Positions 52,001-59,220 of a stretch of 64,000 nt of DNA are shown here, one piece after another (position 1 is the first letter of the stretch; each line of letters begins with the position of its first letter). The DNA lies in assembly GCA_024635495.1 (NCBI GenBank), contig JAGXIT010000005.1, positions 1 through 64,000 on the forward strand, written 5' to 3'. The notes below the pieces were generated by a model. The model was not told where the DNA came from. It did no database searches and saw only the letters and a program-made list of their open reading frames with translations. This DNA is from Candidatus Saccharimonadota bacterium (GTDB taxonomy: Bacteria; Patescibacteriota; Saccharimonadia; Saccharimonadales; UBA4665). The position numbers and the translations under genes were made by a program.

Positions 52001-53263
52001 GATTGATACAAAATCATAATTAGCGTTACCTGCTTCATTGATAGCTACCGGCACTCCGCTGGGCAGGGTTAGTGATTGACCACTAGAGACAGAAGTACCT
52101 CTAATCGTAAGACCAAAGTCATCCACACCTAGCTGGCCACCATTATTGTTAATGACTGATTTTACTAGTGTCACGGTTCCGGATTGGCGATCATTAGTGA
52201 AGTTGCAGGTTGCATTTGTTGGATTTTTTGCTGCGGCAACAGTAGCCATCATTGCGCCGGCGGCTAAGCCGATAGAAGATGGGTCGGTTTCACATTGGAC
52301 TCCGCTGCCCTCACTAAACGAATAGCCAGTAGGACCAGACTCAACAATTTTATACTCCCCGCTAGGATATATATTGTCAATTATAACCGAGTTTGTCCCT
52401 GGTGAAATATCAAACACTGACTGACCATTTACTGAAGGAGTAATCGTAAAACTAAAGTCTTCTGCTTTTGCATCACCTCCCTGAACTGTCTTAGTTACGG
52501 TTATGGATGGCCTCTTGAGTAATGAGTTTACTGGTATCGGGATATTCTCCGCCCCAGCTCCTGCCGTGCGAATACTTAGAGATGATCCACTATAGTCTGA
52601 TGCATCTAGGCTTAGTCTCGCGCAAAACGCAACATAAACGGTTTGATTCGACTGGACGTCAGTCAAGTTGATGTTGTAATGCCCAAAAGTACTAGATCCA
52701 TAGACAAACGCGTTGGTGCTAGTTGAGTTGCCACTATAAGGTCCTGTTATATTTGCTGCGGTTGACGATGCGGTACTATTCTTAAAACTACTCACAACAC
52801 TAAGATTTGATTTTGGATAACCTAATTGATTCAAGTTGGTAATGTTATCTACTGGGTTGCCCGTTCCAGAGTAAGTTATCGCTTCAAGATTATCTATACC
52901 TATTGTTGGGGAGTTGAAATGGTCAAACACTGCAGCCAACGAAATATCACCCGCTGAGTTGGACGTGTTTTTAACTTCGAAAACGGTCGGAATACAGGCG
53001 CCCTCAACATATGCTCCTACATTACCATTTTTGAATGAACCTTGTGCTGTAGGAACACCGCCCGGTTCTGAATATGAAGAGCTGTTTTTAATTCCGAATG
53101 GGAAACTTGCTACAGAAATGTCGCTACCGGGTAGTAAAGCAGCACTAGCCACTGGTACGAACGGTCCGATGGCGCTAATCGTATATGCAGTCAAAAAAAG
53201 CAGCGCTGCGGCTGCATTCTTAACCCTTCGTGACAAGTTTATCATTGATAAATTGGTTCTCAT
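49007..53263 (-). CDS. Giant multi-domain surface protein with sortase-like C-terminal signal
   Basis: A 1418-residue exported protein; the ATG at 53263 (MRTNLSMINLSRRVKN) is chosen because AAGGGAG lies 9 nt upstream, and a signal peptide follows (1-42, ending PFVPVASA). Residues about 80-250 form an N-terminal adhesive-like domain. Several prealbumin-like (SpaA/Cna-B type) repeats follow, with the pattern VTKTV...CxFTNDRQ or CTIKNDD. Two SdrD B-like domains (about 690-860) carry Ca-binding-like DADNSGTCDDDEQ and DKDGDNVLDTNE. Two DUF11-like repeats (about 1170-1380) start INVVKSGPTQAHEGDTVTYTFTVTN. The C-terminus is LEDTG, a hydrophobic helix and RRR, a variant LPxTG signal. It probably serves host-surface attachment. 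Confidence 0.88.
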   Translation of the reverse strand: MRTNLSMINLSRRVKNAAAALLFLTAYTISAIGPFVPVASAALLPGSDISVASFPFGIKNSSSYSEPGGVPTAQGSFKNGNVGAYVEGACIPTVFEVKNTSNSAGDISLAAVFDHFNSPTIGIDNLEAITYSGTGNPVDNITNLNQLGYPKSNLSVVSSFKNSTASSTAANITGPYSGNSTSTNAFVYGSSTFGHYNINLTDVQSNQTVYVAFCARLSLDASDYSGSSLSIRTAGAGAENIPIPVNSLLKRPSITVTKTVQGGDAKAEDFSFTITPSVNGQSVFDISPGTNSVIIDNIYPSGEYKIVESGPTGYSFSEGSGVQCETDPSSIGLAAGAMMATVAAAKNPTNATCNFTNDRQSGTVTLVKSVINNNGGQLGVDDFGLTIRGTSVSSGQSLTLPSGVPVAINEAGNANYDFVSITGDGCPSTLGGTVTPVNGQNITCTIKNDDKAPSLTLNKVVEIDNGGGATENQWTLTADGAAAGTLSGPGAAGDTDVISGANFKVGTYSLSESDGPAGYSASDWSCTGTDTQSGSTITLGFGQSAVCTITNSDIAPQLTVIKHVVNKYGGTATADLFTMDITGTKVANSSFAGSEAGITTSLAAGSYSVGEHGGPLGYSARYSDDCSGTIKIGETRTCTVTNSDTSAMLSGVKYEVNADAIDGTGATGLPNWTICLDADNSGTCDDDEQTTTTDPNGAYSFTNLSLGTYSLIESLGGSMDGWTQIFAPIPVTLGLGGESTSNDFGNFKNGDIHGFKWNDLNGDGKKTSDEPKLQGWTIFIDKDGDNVLDTNEASTITDGQGNYSFDNLAPGTYTICEVMQAGWAQTAPATASKCSSRTINISGESNTIKFGNQARGSLTVVKNVDDGFGKVSNNVNGWTWDYDGDYQDGSNETASSTNTVGVPADIYTINEDQQKNYHFTSVSCTKNGQPYTATSAESFDVTVGAGDAVVCTFLNTRDTANITVTKVVNNNHGGQAKVSDFDLYVDETKVTSGVSQTFVTSTSYDISEKANVDGYTQKSLKCWLANDVFKVDLTETFTLTYGNDVECEIVNNDIAPKLTVYKYVDNGYTNLTKTSSDFTMLVDGTNVSDDSFAGSYSGTTVTLDVGNYNVTEGNHDGYDMYMQGLCDSTIDIGEENNCYIYNYAIEDPQINVVKSGPTQAHEGDTVTYTFTVTNPGNVPFPQVQVDDDIAGAGTYVSGDTSDDGYLDPGETWIYTADYVIPAGQIDDVYNTVTACYTYGFEEDSFDRQQEGFNYGCDTDDHTLDVLHPSLVVVKSGPVNAQLGTTGTYTFTVTNTGDTPLDVTKVLDDIAGTGIYVSGDTNTDGMLDLDETWIFTANYKFTKVGSIKDTVDVCGIDALELEVCAEDDHTTIVYTPQVLGLEDTGTNITAPLFLSTGLLGLAVLAMLQRRRFDEVAPRE

Positions 53264-53518
53264 TACTGGCGTCTCCCTTGGGTTATCGATAATTCCTACC
53301 GTATGTATTCGTATAAAAATGTCTATTTTTCTGCTATACAGCCTTGCTAGCATGCCGAAAAGGCATACCTCTCACCGAAGAACATCGTGCTTTTGCCACC
53401 CGAACTTTTTTATTATGTCATATTTATGCGCTTAATCTCTTAAAAACGCTGTGAGATATCTTACAAAATAATAATTATGCCATCTATTATGCTTATAGTA
53501 AAGCGAGGCGTAGGCAGT

Positions 53519-54157
53519 CTAGTAGACGAGCGTGAGAAGCATGCCGACGCCAATAGGGACGAGTAGGTTATCAAAGCCAAGCGCCGCGAGGTTTTCGATG
53601 AGTGTTGCGCCGAGCGTCGCCGCAAGAACGTACTCCCAGGCAAGCCCTGCATTCGAGAAAAGGCTATAGCCTATAAGTAGCGCCAGTGAGATGAAAAAGA
53701 ATGTAGCCGTTCCCGCCCAGCTCTTCGTACGACTAAAGAGGTGGTACTTGTTCTCTCTGCCCCAATAGGTGCCAACTATTGCGGCGAACCCATCGGCCAG
53801 TGCCATCATGAGAATCGCGACTGCGTAAATACTGTCTACGTTGGTGATAATGGTCAGTGCGCCCACACTTAGGGCAAAGAAGAGCTCGCCGTACGTTGGT
53901 CGCTGCACGCTGCCAAGACTATGAAAAAGTTTGAGCTTCATCGCCACGAGCACCACGATGAAGAAAGATAAGCTCAGTATGCGTATCTCTGTCCAGCCCA
54001 TAAAAAACGGCCAAAATGCCACAAATGTGCCGACGGTGATGTGTACAAATTTGCGACCAATTTCACCGTTTAGCCAATGCTTTCGCCAGCCCCACTCCGC
54101 GAAGAGCAAGATGGCGAGCACGACGATAACAGCAATTGCCATAGCAAGTAAATCCAT
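53519..54157 (-). CDS. Dolichol/phytol kinase-like membrane protein
   Basis: A 212-residue protein with about seven membrane helices. It has the COG0170 pattern: GRKFVHITVGTFVAFWPFF in the second helix, ALADGFAAIVGTYWGRENK, and SWAGTATFFFISLALL, then ENLAALGFDNLLVPIGVGMLL at the end. Family members phosphorylate isoprenoid alcohols with CTP or make CDP-lipids. It may recycle a polyprenol carrier for cell-wall synthesis, which is inference. TACAAT lies 7 nt before the ATG. Confidence 0.8.
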   Translation of the reverse strand: MDLLAMAIAVIVVLAILLFAEWGWRKHWLNGEIGRKFVHITVGTFVAFWPFFMGWTEIRILSLSFFIVVLVAMKLKLFHSLGSVQRPTYGELFFALSVGALTIITNVDSIYAVAILMMALADGFAAIVGTYWGRENKYHLFSRTKSWAGTATFFFISLALLIGYSLFSNAGLAWEYVLAATLGATLIENLAALGFDNLLVPIGVGMLLTLVY

Positions 54158-54226
54158 TAACAGTATTGTACGCCCTGTCGGTCGTTGGTTGAAATTGAAA
54201 TTACCTTACGAAAACGTAGCCATCGA

Positions 54227-54775
54227 TTAAAATATCGGCTCAGCATTTTTTATCAATGACAATACACCTCGGACTTCATGTTCTGATACAAAGTTTAATC
54301 CAAGCATAGCCTCTTCGGAGCGTGCTTTTTGTACTTCGGCAATAGCCGCAAGGTCAGCCATGGCGGACGAGTTTGGGCTAGCGTCGATAGAATGTGAAGG
54401 GATAGTTCTGGCGCCTATATCCATTCTTTCGTGTTTATGTATATGCAAGTCACCTGAGTTATGAGTAATGAAATAATTTGTCACAATCCTACCAGCCTCT
54501 CCGCCTAAGCGCCTACCGAAACAGAGTCTTCCGACTCGTATTGGATCATCTAGGCTTGCGCCCTTCCGTATACGATATGCGGCCAGTTCCTGAGAATGAT
54601 GTCGTAGCTCTGTACCAACACTGCCGTCACCATACTCTCGGCCAAATCTTACTTTTTCATTGATCGCATGTATAAGTGCGCCAAGCGTAAATTGGCCTGG
54701 TGTTTGAGCCCCTAGGCCGGCCTCAAAAAATTCTGGATGAGGGCGGTTTTGATGGTTTTGATTTTCAAAAGTCAT
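54227..54775 (-). CDS. Unknown soluble protein
   Basis: A 182-residue protein, His- and Asn-rich at the N-terminus (MTFENQNHQNRPHPEFFEAG), with HNSGDLHIHKHERMD in the middle and no membrane segment. No family recognised. It starts 51 bp left of the leftmost displaced tRNA-Pro end, so it might be outside the cassette array. CTATAT lies a few bases before the ATG. Confidence 0.5.
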   Translation of the reverse strand: MTFENQNHQNRPHPEFFEAGLGAQTPGQFTLGALIHAINEKVRFGREYGDGSVGTELRHHSQELAAYRIRKGASLDDPIRVGRLCFGRRLGGEAGRIVTNYFITHNSGDLHIHKHERMDIGARTIPSHSIDASPNSSAMADLAAIAEVQKARSEEAMLGLNFVSEHEVRGVLSLIKNAEPIF

Positions 54776-54825
54776 TATTCATATAGTGACATAGGCTCAT
54801 TCGACCGTCAAATAGGAGTCAAGCG

Positions 54826-54966
54826 GGTCGGGGTGAAAGACAGCGGGCTTCGCCCTTCTCCACTCAGCCATGCTCGGAGCAAGCTCCTGTGCGTGGCATC
54901 GCTCCGCCGAACCTCTGCTACGCTAGTACGGTTCTTCGTCCTTACCATATAAAAAACCCATCTTTT
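54826..54966 (-). mobile_element. Mini-cassette 2 downstream of tRNA-Pro
   Basis: Its left end GGTCGGGGTGAAAG (54826-54839) is identical to the tRNA-Pro 3' end at 55153-55166. It holds the second 77-bp core (54839-54915), then a T-arm-like relic (CGGTTCTTCGTCCTTACC, near 54929-54946) and a weak terminator. No gene. Confidence 0.55.
54839..54915. repeat. 77-bp core repeat, copy 2
   Basis: 67 of 77 bp identical to 36271-36347 at the tRNA-Phe locus, without gaps. Confidence 0.8.
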
Positions 54967-55151
54967 CGGGTGAAAGGACTCGGTCACGTTCCGCGACCCC
55001 GAAATTTCTCGATTGAAAGCATAGCTTTCATCCGAAAGTTTCCTTGCGAATTGCCACCGGCAATTCTCACCTTCGACCTCATGAGGTCGTAACTTCGATT
55101 CCCTCAGCCAAGACCAATGAAAAAGCCGTCCTATTCGGACGGCACTTTCAT
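54967..55151 (-). mobile_element. Mini-cassette 1 downstream of tRNA-Pro
   Basis: The left end GGGTGAAAGGACTCG (54968-54982) repeats the tRNA-Pro T-arm and acceptor end (55158-55172). Inside are palindromes, an inverted T-arm relic (CGACCTCATGAGGTCG region to 55111), and the tRNA terminator at 55112-55156. Confidence 0.55.
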
Positions 55152-55156
55152 TGGTC
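55112..55156 (-). terminator. tRNA-Pro terminator
   Basis: GACCAATGAAA and GCCGTCC stems around a 4-nt loop with a T5 run on the minus strand. The outer stem contains the tRNA CCA. Confidence 0.85.
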
Positions 55157-55228
55157 GGGGTGAAAGGACTCGAACCTTCGACCTCACGGTCCCAAACCGC
55201 GCGCGCTAGCCAACTGCGCCACACCCCG
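55152..55228 (-). tRNA. tRNA-Pro(UGG)
   Basis: Acceptor CGGGGTG/CACCCCG, anticodon loop TTTGGGA (TGG), T-loop TTCGAGT, encoded CCA. Confidence 0.95.
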
Positions 55229-55304
55229 ATACTTTTCCCTTGGGAAGAACACTACTTAACAGCGGTGATTATACTGGAAATCTTACCGTTTTGCCAGTGC
55301 AAGA

Positions 55305-55928
55305 TTAGTTTGTTTGATTTGCGCGTACGTGCCAGCGTCTAATCAGCCATGTCTGCACGAGAAATACAAGCAGTGCAATCAAGGCAAATAATCCCTGAAG
55401 AGCGATCGCGGTCTGCTCTGAGACACCTCGATACTCATCACGTAAGATAATGGGCAATAGCATGGCCGGCGTCAGCGCAAGAATCACTTTCGTCCAGAAC
55501 ATTACTCGCCGGCTGAGAACCATTCTTCTTTTTGACGACAGTTCTTTCGTAGGTTTATGTGCGATAATCGGTACCGCTCGCTTCGCGGTACTGCGCACTA
55601 CTCTTGCGCCGGTATCACTGATAGCTTTTGTATAACGGAAAACTACAAGGTAAAAAATAAATCCTAGTGCGACAACCGCGATTGCCGTCACGAGGAATAC
55701 TGTCACGAAATCCGGCTCGGAGCTTGCCCCAGATATACCTACGATATCAGGCTGAGGCTGTATCTCCGCCTGCTGCCGCGGAAACACGATTTTCCCAAAT
55801 GATGTATCGTAAAACCGCAGCAAGAATGCCAACAGCAAAAATAACCACTCAAATGCAACCGTCAAATAACCAAACCCACCCAGGAAATTTACTAGTTGCC
55901 GTTCTGTTGGTTTATTCACTGACCTCAT
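55305..55928 (-). CDS. Polytopic membrane protein of unknown function
   Basis: A 207-residue protein starting at MRSVNKPTERQLVNFLGGFGYL; this start overlaps the ymdB stop by 17 nt, while the longer frame would overlap it by 140 nt. Helices at about 12-38, 66-90, 140-160 and 170-195; the loop between the second and third is strongly basic (RSTAKRAVPIIAHKPTKELSSKRR). No family recognised. It lies at the end of the rny-ymdB operon. Confidence 0.65.
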   Translation of the reverse strand: MRSVNKPTERQLVNFLGGFGYLTVAFEWLFLLLAFLLRFYDTSFGKIVFPRQQAEIQPQPDIVGISGASSEPDFVTVFLVTAIAVVALGFIFYLVVFRYTKAISDTGARVVRSTAKRAVPIIAHKPTKELSSKRRMVLSRRVMFWTKVILALTPAMLLPIILRDEYRGVSEQTAIALQGLFALIALLVFLVQTWLIRRWHVRANQTN

Positions 55929-56721
55929 CCAAAATCCTACGGATATGCTCAACGCTAGTAGCGTGGCCAGTTTTTTCGTCAATATCAGCGAGTAGTGCAT
56001 TGAACTGCATGCGTCCGTGCGTTTCGAGCTCATTCTTGGTCTGGTAGCCATCTCGCCAGCGCGGGATGATAGAGCTATAGCTCACGCCAAGTGAAGAATC
56101 GAGCGAGCCGCACATGCCCACGTCCGACATATAGGCGGAGCCTTTTGGTAGCGTCCGTGCATCGGCCGTCGGAACATGCCAGTGATCGCCGACCACTATA
56201 CTAACTCGACCATCTACGTACTGCCCAAATACGACTTTTTCACTGCTAAAGTCTCCGTGGAAATTCACTACTGTTGCAACTCTGTCTTCAAGCTCTTGGT
56301 TAGTAATGATGGCGTCAATCGTTTTCAGCGGGTTCTCGGTCGGCACGTCGGCTTGTCGCCCAACGATACCTCCGAGGATACTCACAATAAGTACGTTACC
56401 TTTAGGTGTTGGTACCAGCTTGTAGCCCGGACCAGGACAGCCAATCATATTCGCAGGTCCGATGACAGGCGCATCGCGATCTTCAAGCAGCGCTGTCAAT
56501 TCGTCACGACTTGGTGTGTGATTGCCACCACTAAAAGCATGGACACCGGCAGCACGCAGACGTTCGTAGTCGGCAATGGTCATTCCCTTGCCATCACTGA
56601 CATTTTCGGCCTGAGCGACGACGAAATCGATAGCTTTAGCTCGAACGATTTCTGGCAGTAGCTTTTCGACTACTTTAATGCCTGATTCGGCCATCACATC
56701 TCCGATGTATAGAATTTGCAC
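55912..56721 (-). CDS. ymdB: YmdB-family metallophosphoesterase
   Basis: A 269-residue protein from a GTG with AGGAGG 7 nt upstream. It starts MQILYIGDVMAESG (metal-binding GDV), has AENVSDGKGMT, SGGNHTPSRDEL (GNH motif), NFHGDFSSEKVVFGQYVDGRVSIVVGDHWHVPTAD and SDVGMCG, all YmdB hallmarks. Family members hydrolyse 2',3'-cAMP and other cyclic nucleotides. It lies directly downstream of rny, the usual arrangement, suggesting linked roles in RNA turnover. Confidence 0.93.
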   Translation of the reverse strand: MQILYIGDVMAESGIKVVEKLLPEIVRAKAIDFVVAQAENVSDGKGMTIADYERLRAAGVHAFSGGNHTPSRDELTALLEDRDAPVIGPANMIGCPGPGYKLVPTPKGNVLIVSILGGIVGRQADVPTENPLKTIDAIITNQELEDRVATVVNFHGDFSSEKVVFGQYVDGRVSIVVGDHWHVPTADARTLPKGSAYMSDVGMCGSLDSSLGVSYSSIIPRWRDGYQTKNELETHGRMQFNALLADIDEKTGHATSVEHIRRILDEVSE

Positions 56722-56738
56722 CAGAGGCCTCCTGCCTA

Positions 56739-58253
56739 TTATTTTGCGTATTCGATAGCACGAGTTTCACGAATCACGTTCACCTTGATGGTACCTGGGT
56801 AATTCATGCTCGATTCAATCTTGGTGGCAATATCGCGGGCCAGACGGATAGCAGTCAGGTCATCGATTTGCTTTGGTTGGACGAAGACTCGGACTTCGCG
56901 ACCAGCGCTAATTGCGTACGATTTCTCGATACCAGTAAAGCCATTGGCGATGTTCTCAAGCTCTTTCATTCGCTCTACGAAGTTCTCGGCAGATATATTG
57001 CGAGCACCCGGGCGAGCTGCACTGATGGCGTCACAGACTCGGACGATGAGTGCCTCGACGCTTGTCGCCTCGACATCATCATGGTGCTGCTCAGCTGCAA
57101 GCGCGACTTCTTCTGGCGCACCGTACTTACGTAGCATCTCGCCAGAGATATGGTGGTGTTTGCCTTCCATCTTGTGCGTCAGAGCTTTGCCTATATCGTG
57201 GAATAGGGTTGCGTACTTCGTGACGGTCACATTAGCGCCGAGCTCTTCAGCAAGCATACCAGCCATGTGTGTCATTTCAGTTGAGTGTTTGAGCACGTTT
57301 TGACCGAAGCTAGTACGGAAACGCAGCTCCCCAAGAAGGTGAAGTAGTTCTTTCGGTACGCCGATCACACCGACTTCACGGGCGGCATCTTCGCCGGCAC
57401 GGACGACGTCTTTTTCGACAGTCTTTTGTGCCTTTTCGACGACTTCTTCGATACGGCCTGGATGAACGCGACCATCCTTGAGTAGCATCTCAAGTGCGAC
57501 TCGTGCTACTTCACGACGGACTGGGTCAAAACAGCTCAGTACGATGTAGCCAGGTGTGTCGTCGACCATGATATCGACGCCAGTTGCTCGTTGCAGGGCT
57601 TGAATATTGCGCCCTTCCTTACCGATGATACGACCCTTCATTTCTTCGTCTTCGAGTTTCACACTCGTAAGGGTGCGTTCGGTAGTGACTTCACTCGCCA
57701 TTCGCTCCATTGCGGTTACTATGAGTGTCGCCGCTTCATCCTCTGCCGATTCCTTGGCTTCGTTTTGCATTTTTGCGACAAGACCGGTGAGGTCATTGCG
57801 CACATCACGCTCGGTCATCTGCATAAGTTTTTCGGCAGCTTCTTCTTTCTTAAGCTTGGCAATCTTCTCAAGCTTTTCTTGCTGCTTGACGCGAATATCT
57901 CGGATTTCATTTTTGAGTGCTTCGATTTCATCCTCGGCACCACGTACTCTTTCGGTACGCTTATCGAGCTCATCGAGCTTCTTGTCGAGCGATGTCTCAC
58001 GCTGGACGAGTCGGCTCTCTAGATCTTTTAACTCACTTCGGCGAGTCTGCTCTTCTTTGCGAGCGGCATCACTGATTTTGTGCGCTTCTGAGCGCGCATC
58101 ATCTATGAGACGATCCGCTTCCTTTTTTGCCTTCGCCAGTTCCTTCTCTACCTTATTTTCAGCCTCTGCAGACTTCTTTTTACCCAAATACGTGCTGGTA
58201 CCATAACCAACACCAAGCCCAGCTATGCCGAGCAATATGGCAATTACTTCCAT
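56739..58253 (-). CDS. rny: Ribonuclease Y
   Basis: A 504-residue membrane-anchored endoribonuclease that initiates mRNA decay. N-terminal helix (1-20), long coiled coil (about 25-185), KH domain with GRIIGKEGRNIQALQRATGVDIMVDDTP (about 205-265), and HD domain with LKHSTEMTHMAGML and TLFHDIGKALTHKMEGKHH, then EQHHDDVE. All expected motifs are present and the length is normal. An AAAGGA ribosome binding site lies near the ATG. First gene of the rny-ymdB operon. Confidence 0.96.
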   Translation of the reverse strand: MEVIAILLGIAGLGVGYGTSTYLGKKKSAEAENKVEKELAKAKKEADRLIDDARSEAHKISDAARKEEQTRRSELKDLESRLVQRETSLDKKLDELDKRTERVRGAEDEIEALKNEIRDIRVKQQEKLEKIAKLKKEEAAEKLMQMTERDVRNDLTGLVAKMQNEAKESAEDEAATLIVTAMERMASEVTTERTLTSVKLEDEEMKGRIIGKEGRNIQALQRATGVDIMVDDTPGYIVLSCFDPVRREVARVALEMLLKDGRVHPGRIEEVVEKAQKTVEKDVVRAGEDAAREVGVIGVPKELLHLLGELRFRTSFGQNVLKHSTEMTHMAGMLAEELGANVTVTKYATLFHDIGKALTHKMEGKHHHISGEMLRKYGAPEEVALAAEQHHDDVEATSVEALIVRVCDAISAARPGARNISAENFVERMKELENIANGFTGIEKSYAISAGREVRVFVQPKQIDDLTAIRLARDIATKIESSMNYPGTIKVNVIRETRAIEYAK

Positions 58254-58448
58254 GATTTTTCCTTTCGTTCAGTAGGTCGCTACCGTAGCAATCGCTATCA
58301 CTTCTCTAGCTACAAATTTCAAGACCCACTAGTATGCATAAAAATTAACAATAATCGGCAATCCCATCTAACTCCAAGAATGCCTAATATAAATAATACG
58401 CCGTAATCTTCATGAACGTCAATTATTTACTTTTGTGGTGCAATGCGG

Positions 58449-58574
58449 CTAGGGCGCAATTGCATGCGCGATATTGGTATAACTTAGGCTCAAGAGGAGG
58501 GAGAGTAGTACTACCGCCACGGATGTACTGGAGAATATCGAGCTGATATAGTTTTTGATTTGTGTTGTTTTCAT
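58449..58574 (-). CDS. Small signal-peptide-like protein under the triple ATACTAGTAT operator
   Basis: A 41-residue frame: basic start (MKTTQIKNYISS), a hydrophobic core (VAVVLLSLLLSLSY) and an AHA signal-peptidase-like site two or three residues before the stop. TATAAT lies 14 nt upstream of the ATG with TTGTGT 17 bp further up, but there is no Shine-Dalgarno sequence. The triple ATACTAGTAT operator lies about 112 bp upstream, as for the unrelated gene at 15129-15794. It may be a membrane peptide or a fragment of a longer exported protein. The remainder of 58254-58768 has no other gene. Confidence 0.45.
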   Translation of the reverse strand: MKTTQIKNYISSIFSSTSVAVVLLSLLLSLSYTNIAHAIAP

Positions 58575-58686
58575 TTTTTGGTTCGTCAACTTCCAATTAT
58601 ACCATTCATCTTCTAAAAACACAAGCATTTCCGAGATTTGCTGCTATCTTCGTTGAGCTGAATGGTTACAATTATTATTGCCTGAA

Positions 58687-58720
58687 ATACTAGTATATAT
58701 ACTAGATTTTATACTAGTAT
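58687..58720 (-). promoter_or_regulatory. Triple ATACTAGTAT operator, copy 2
   Basis: Boxes ATACTAGTAT, ATACTAGATT, ATACTAGTAT at a 12-bp period, as at 15907-15940. It lies upstream of the small gene starting at 58574. Confidence 0.65.
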
Positions 58721-58768
58721 TCTTTATCTGTTAATATGTTGTTTTTAGCTGACATTTTGTCGAGAAAG

Positions 58769-59161
58769 TTACTTTTTCTGTGCCGTAATATGCACTGGTG
58801 CGCCATATTCTGGTAGCGCCGGATAGTCAGTCTCACCTGCCAGTATTCTGCTGATGCCACCCTCTATCCACTCGGGGTTCTGCGTCGCCACAATCGGCAC
58901 TTCGAGACTCATCGCTAGTGCGTTTGCTACTGTTAGGCCAATCCTGAGACCAGTGAAACTGCCTGGGCCTTGAAAGCAGATAATCCCGACGACGTCCGTC
59001 AACTGCTTACCTTGCGATGCGACTAGATCGGCAATCTTACGATGCAGTGTCTCGGCAAGCTGCCGGTGGGCCTCCCACACCGCATACGTTAGCTGGGTTG
59101 AGCTATCGTAGAGCCCAATCTCGGCTTCTGGCTTGTCGGTACGTAGGGTGAGTATAAGCAA
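58769..59161 (-). CDS. tsaB: TsaB-like protein (short)
   Basis: A 130-residue protein, about half the usual TsaB length (about 220). It keeps the first ASKHA subdomain: ILTLRTDKPEAEIGLYDSS, AETLHRKIADLVASQGKQLTD and IICFQGPGSFTGLRIGLTVANALAMSL (the GPGSFTGxRxG motif), but lacks the second subdomain. TsaB works with TsaD and TsaE in making t6A37 of tRNAs. The likely start is TTG. It follows tsaE by 60 bp. Short TsaB forms could still bind TsaD through this half. Confidence 0.8.
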   Translation of the reverse strand: MLILTLRTDKPEAEIGLYDSSTQLTYAVWEAHRQLAETLHRKIADLVASQGKQLTDVVGIICFQGPGSFTGLRIGLTVANALAMSLEVPIVATQNPEWIEGGISRILAGETDYPALPEYGAPVHITAQKK

Positions 59162-59220
59162 AATTATTCTTTCGAGTTAGCTAGTACATCTATTGTAGTG
59201 GTGGCGACTACCTTACGCAA

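Noticed and set aside
55151-55342. 63-residue frame with GVKGLEPSTSRSQ
   Set aside because: Antisense translation of tRNA-Pro, a common annotation artefact.
57607-58206. 199-residue Ser/Arg-rich frame opposite rny
   Set aside because: Shadow of the charged coiled coil of ribonuclease Y.
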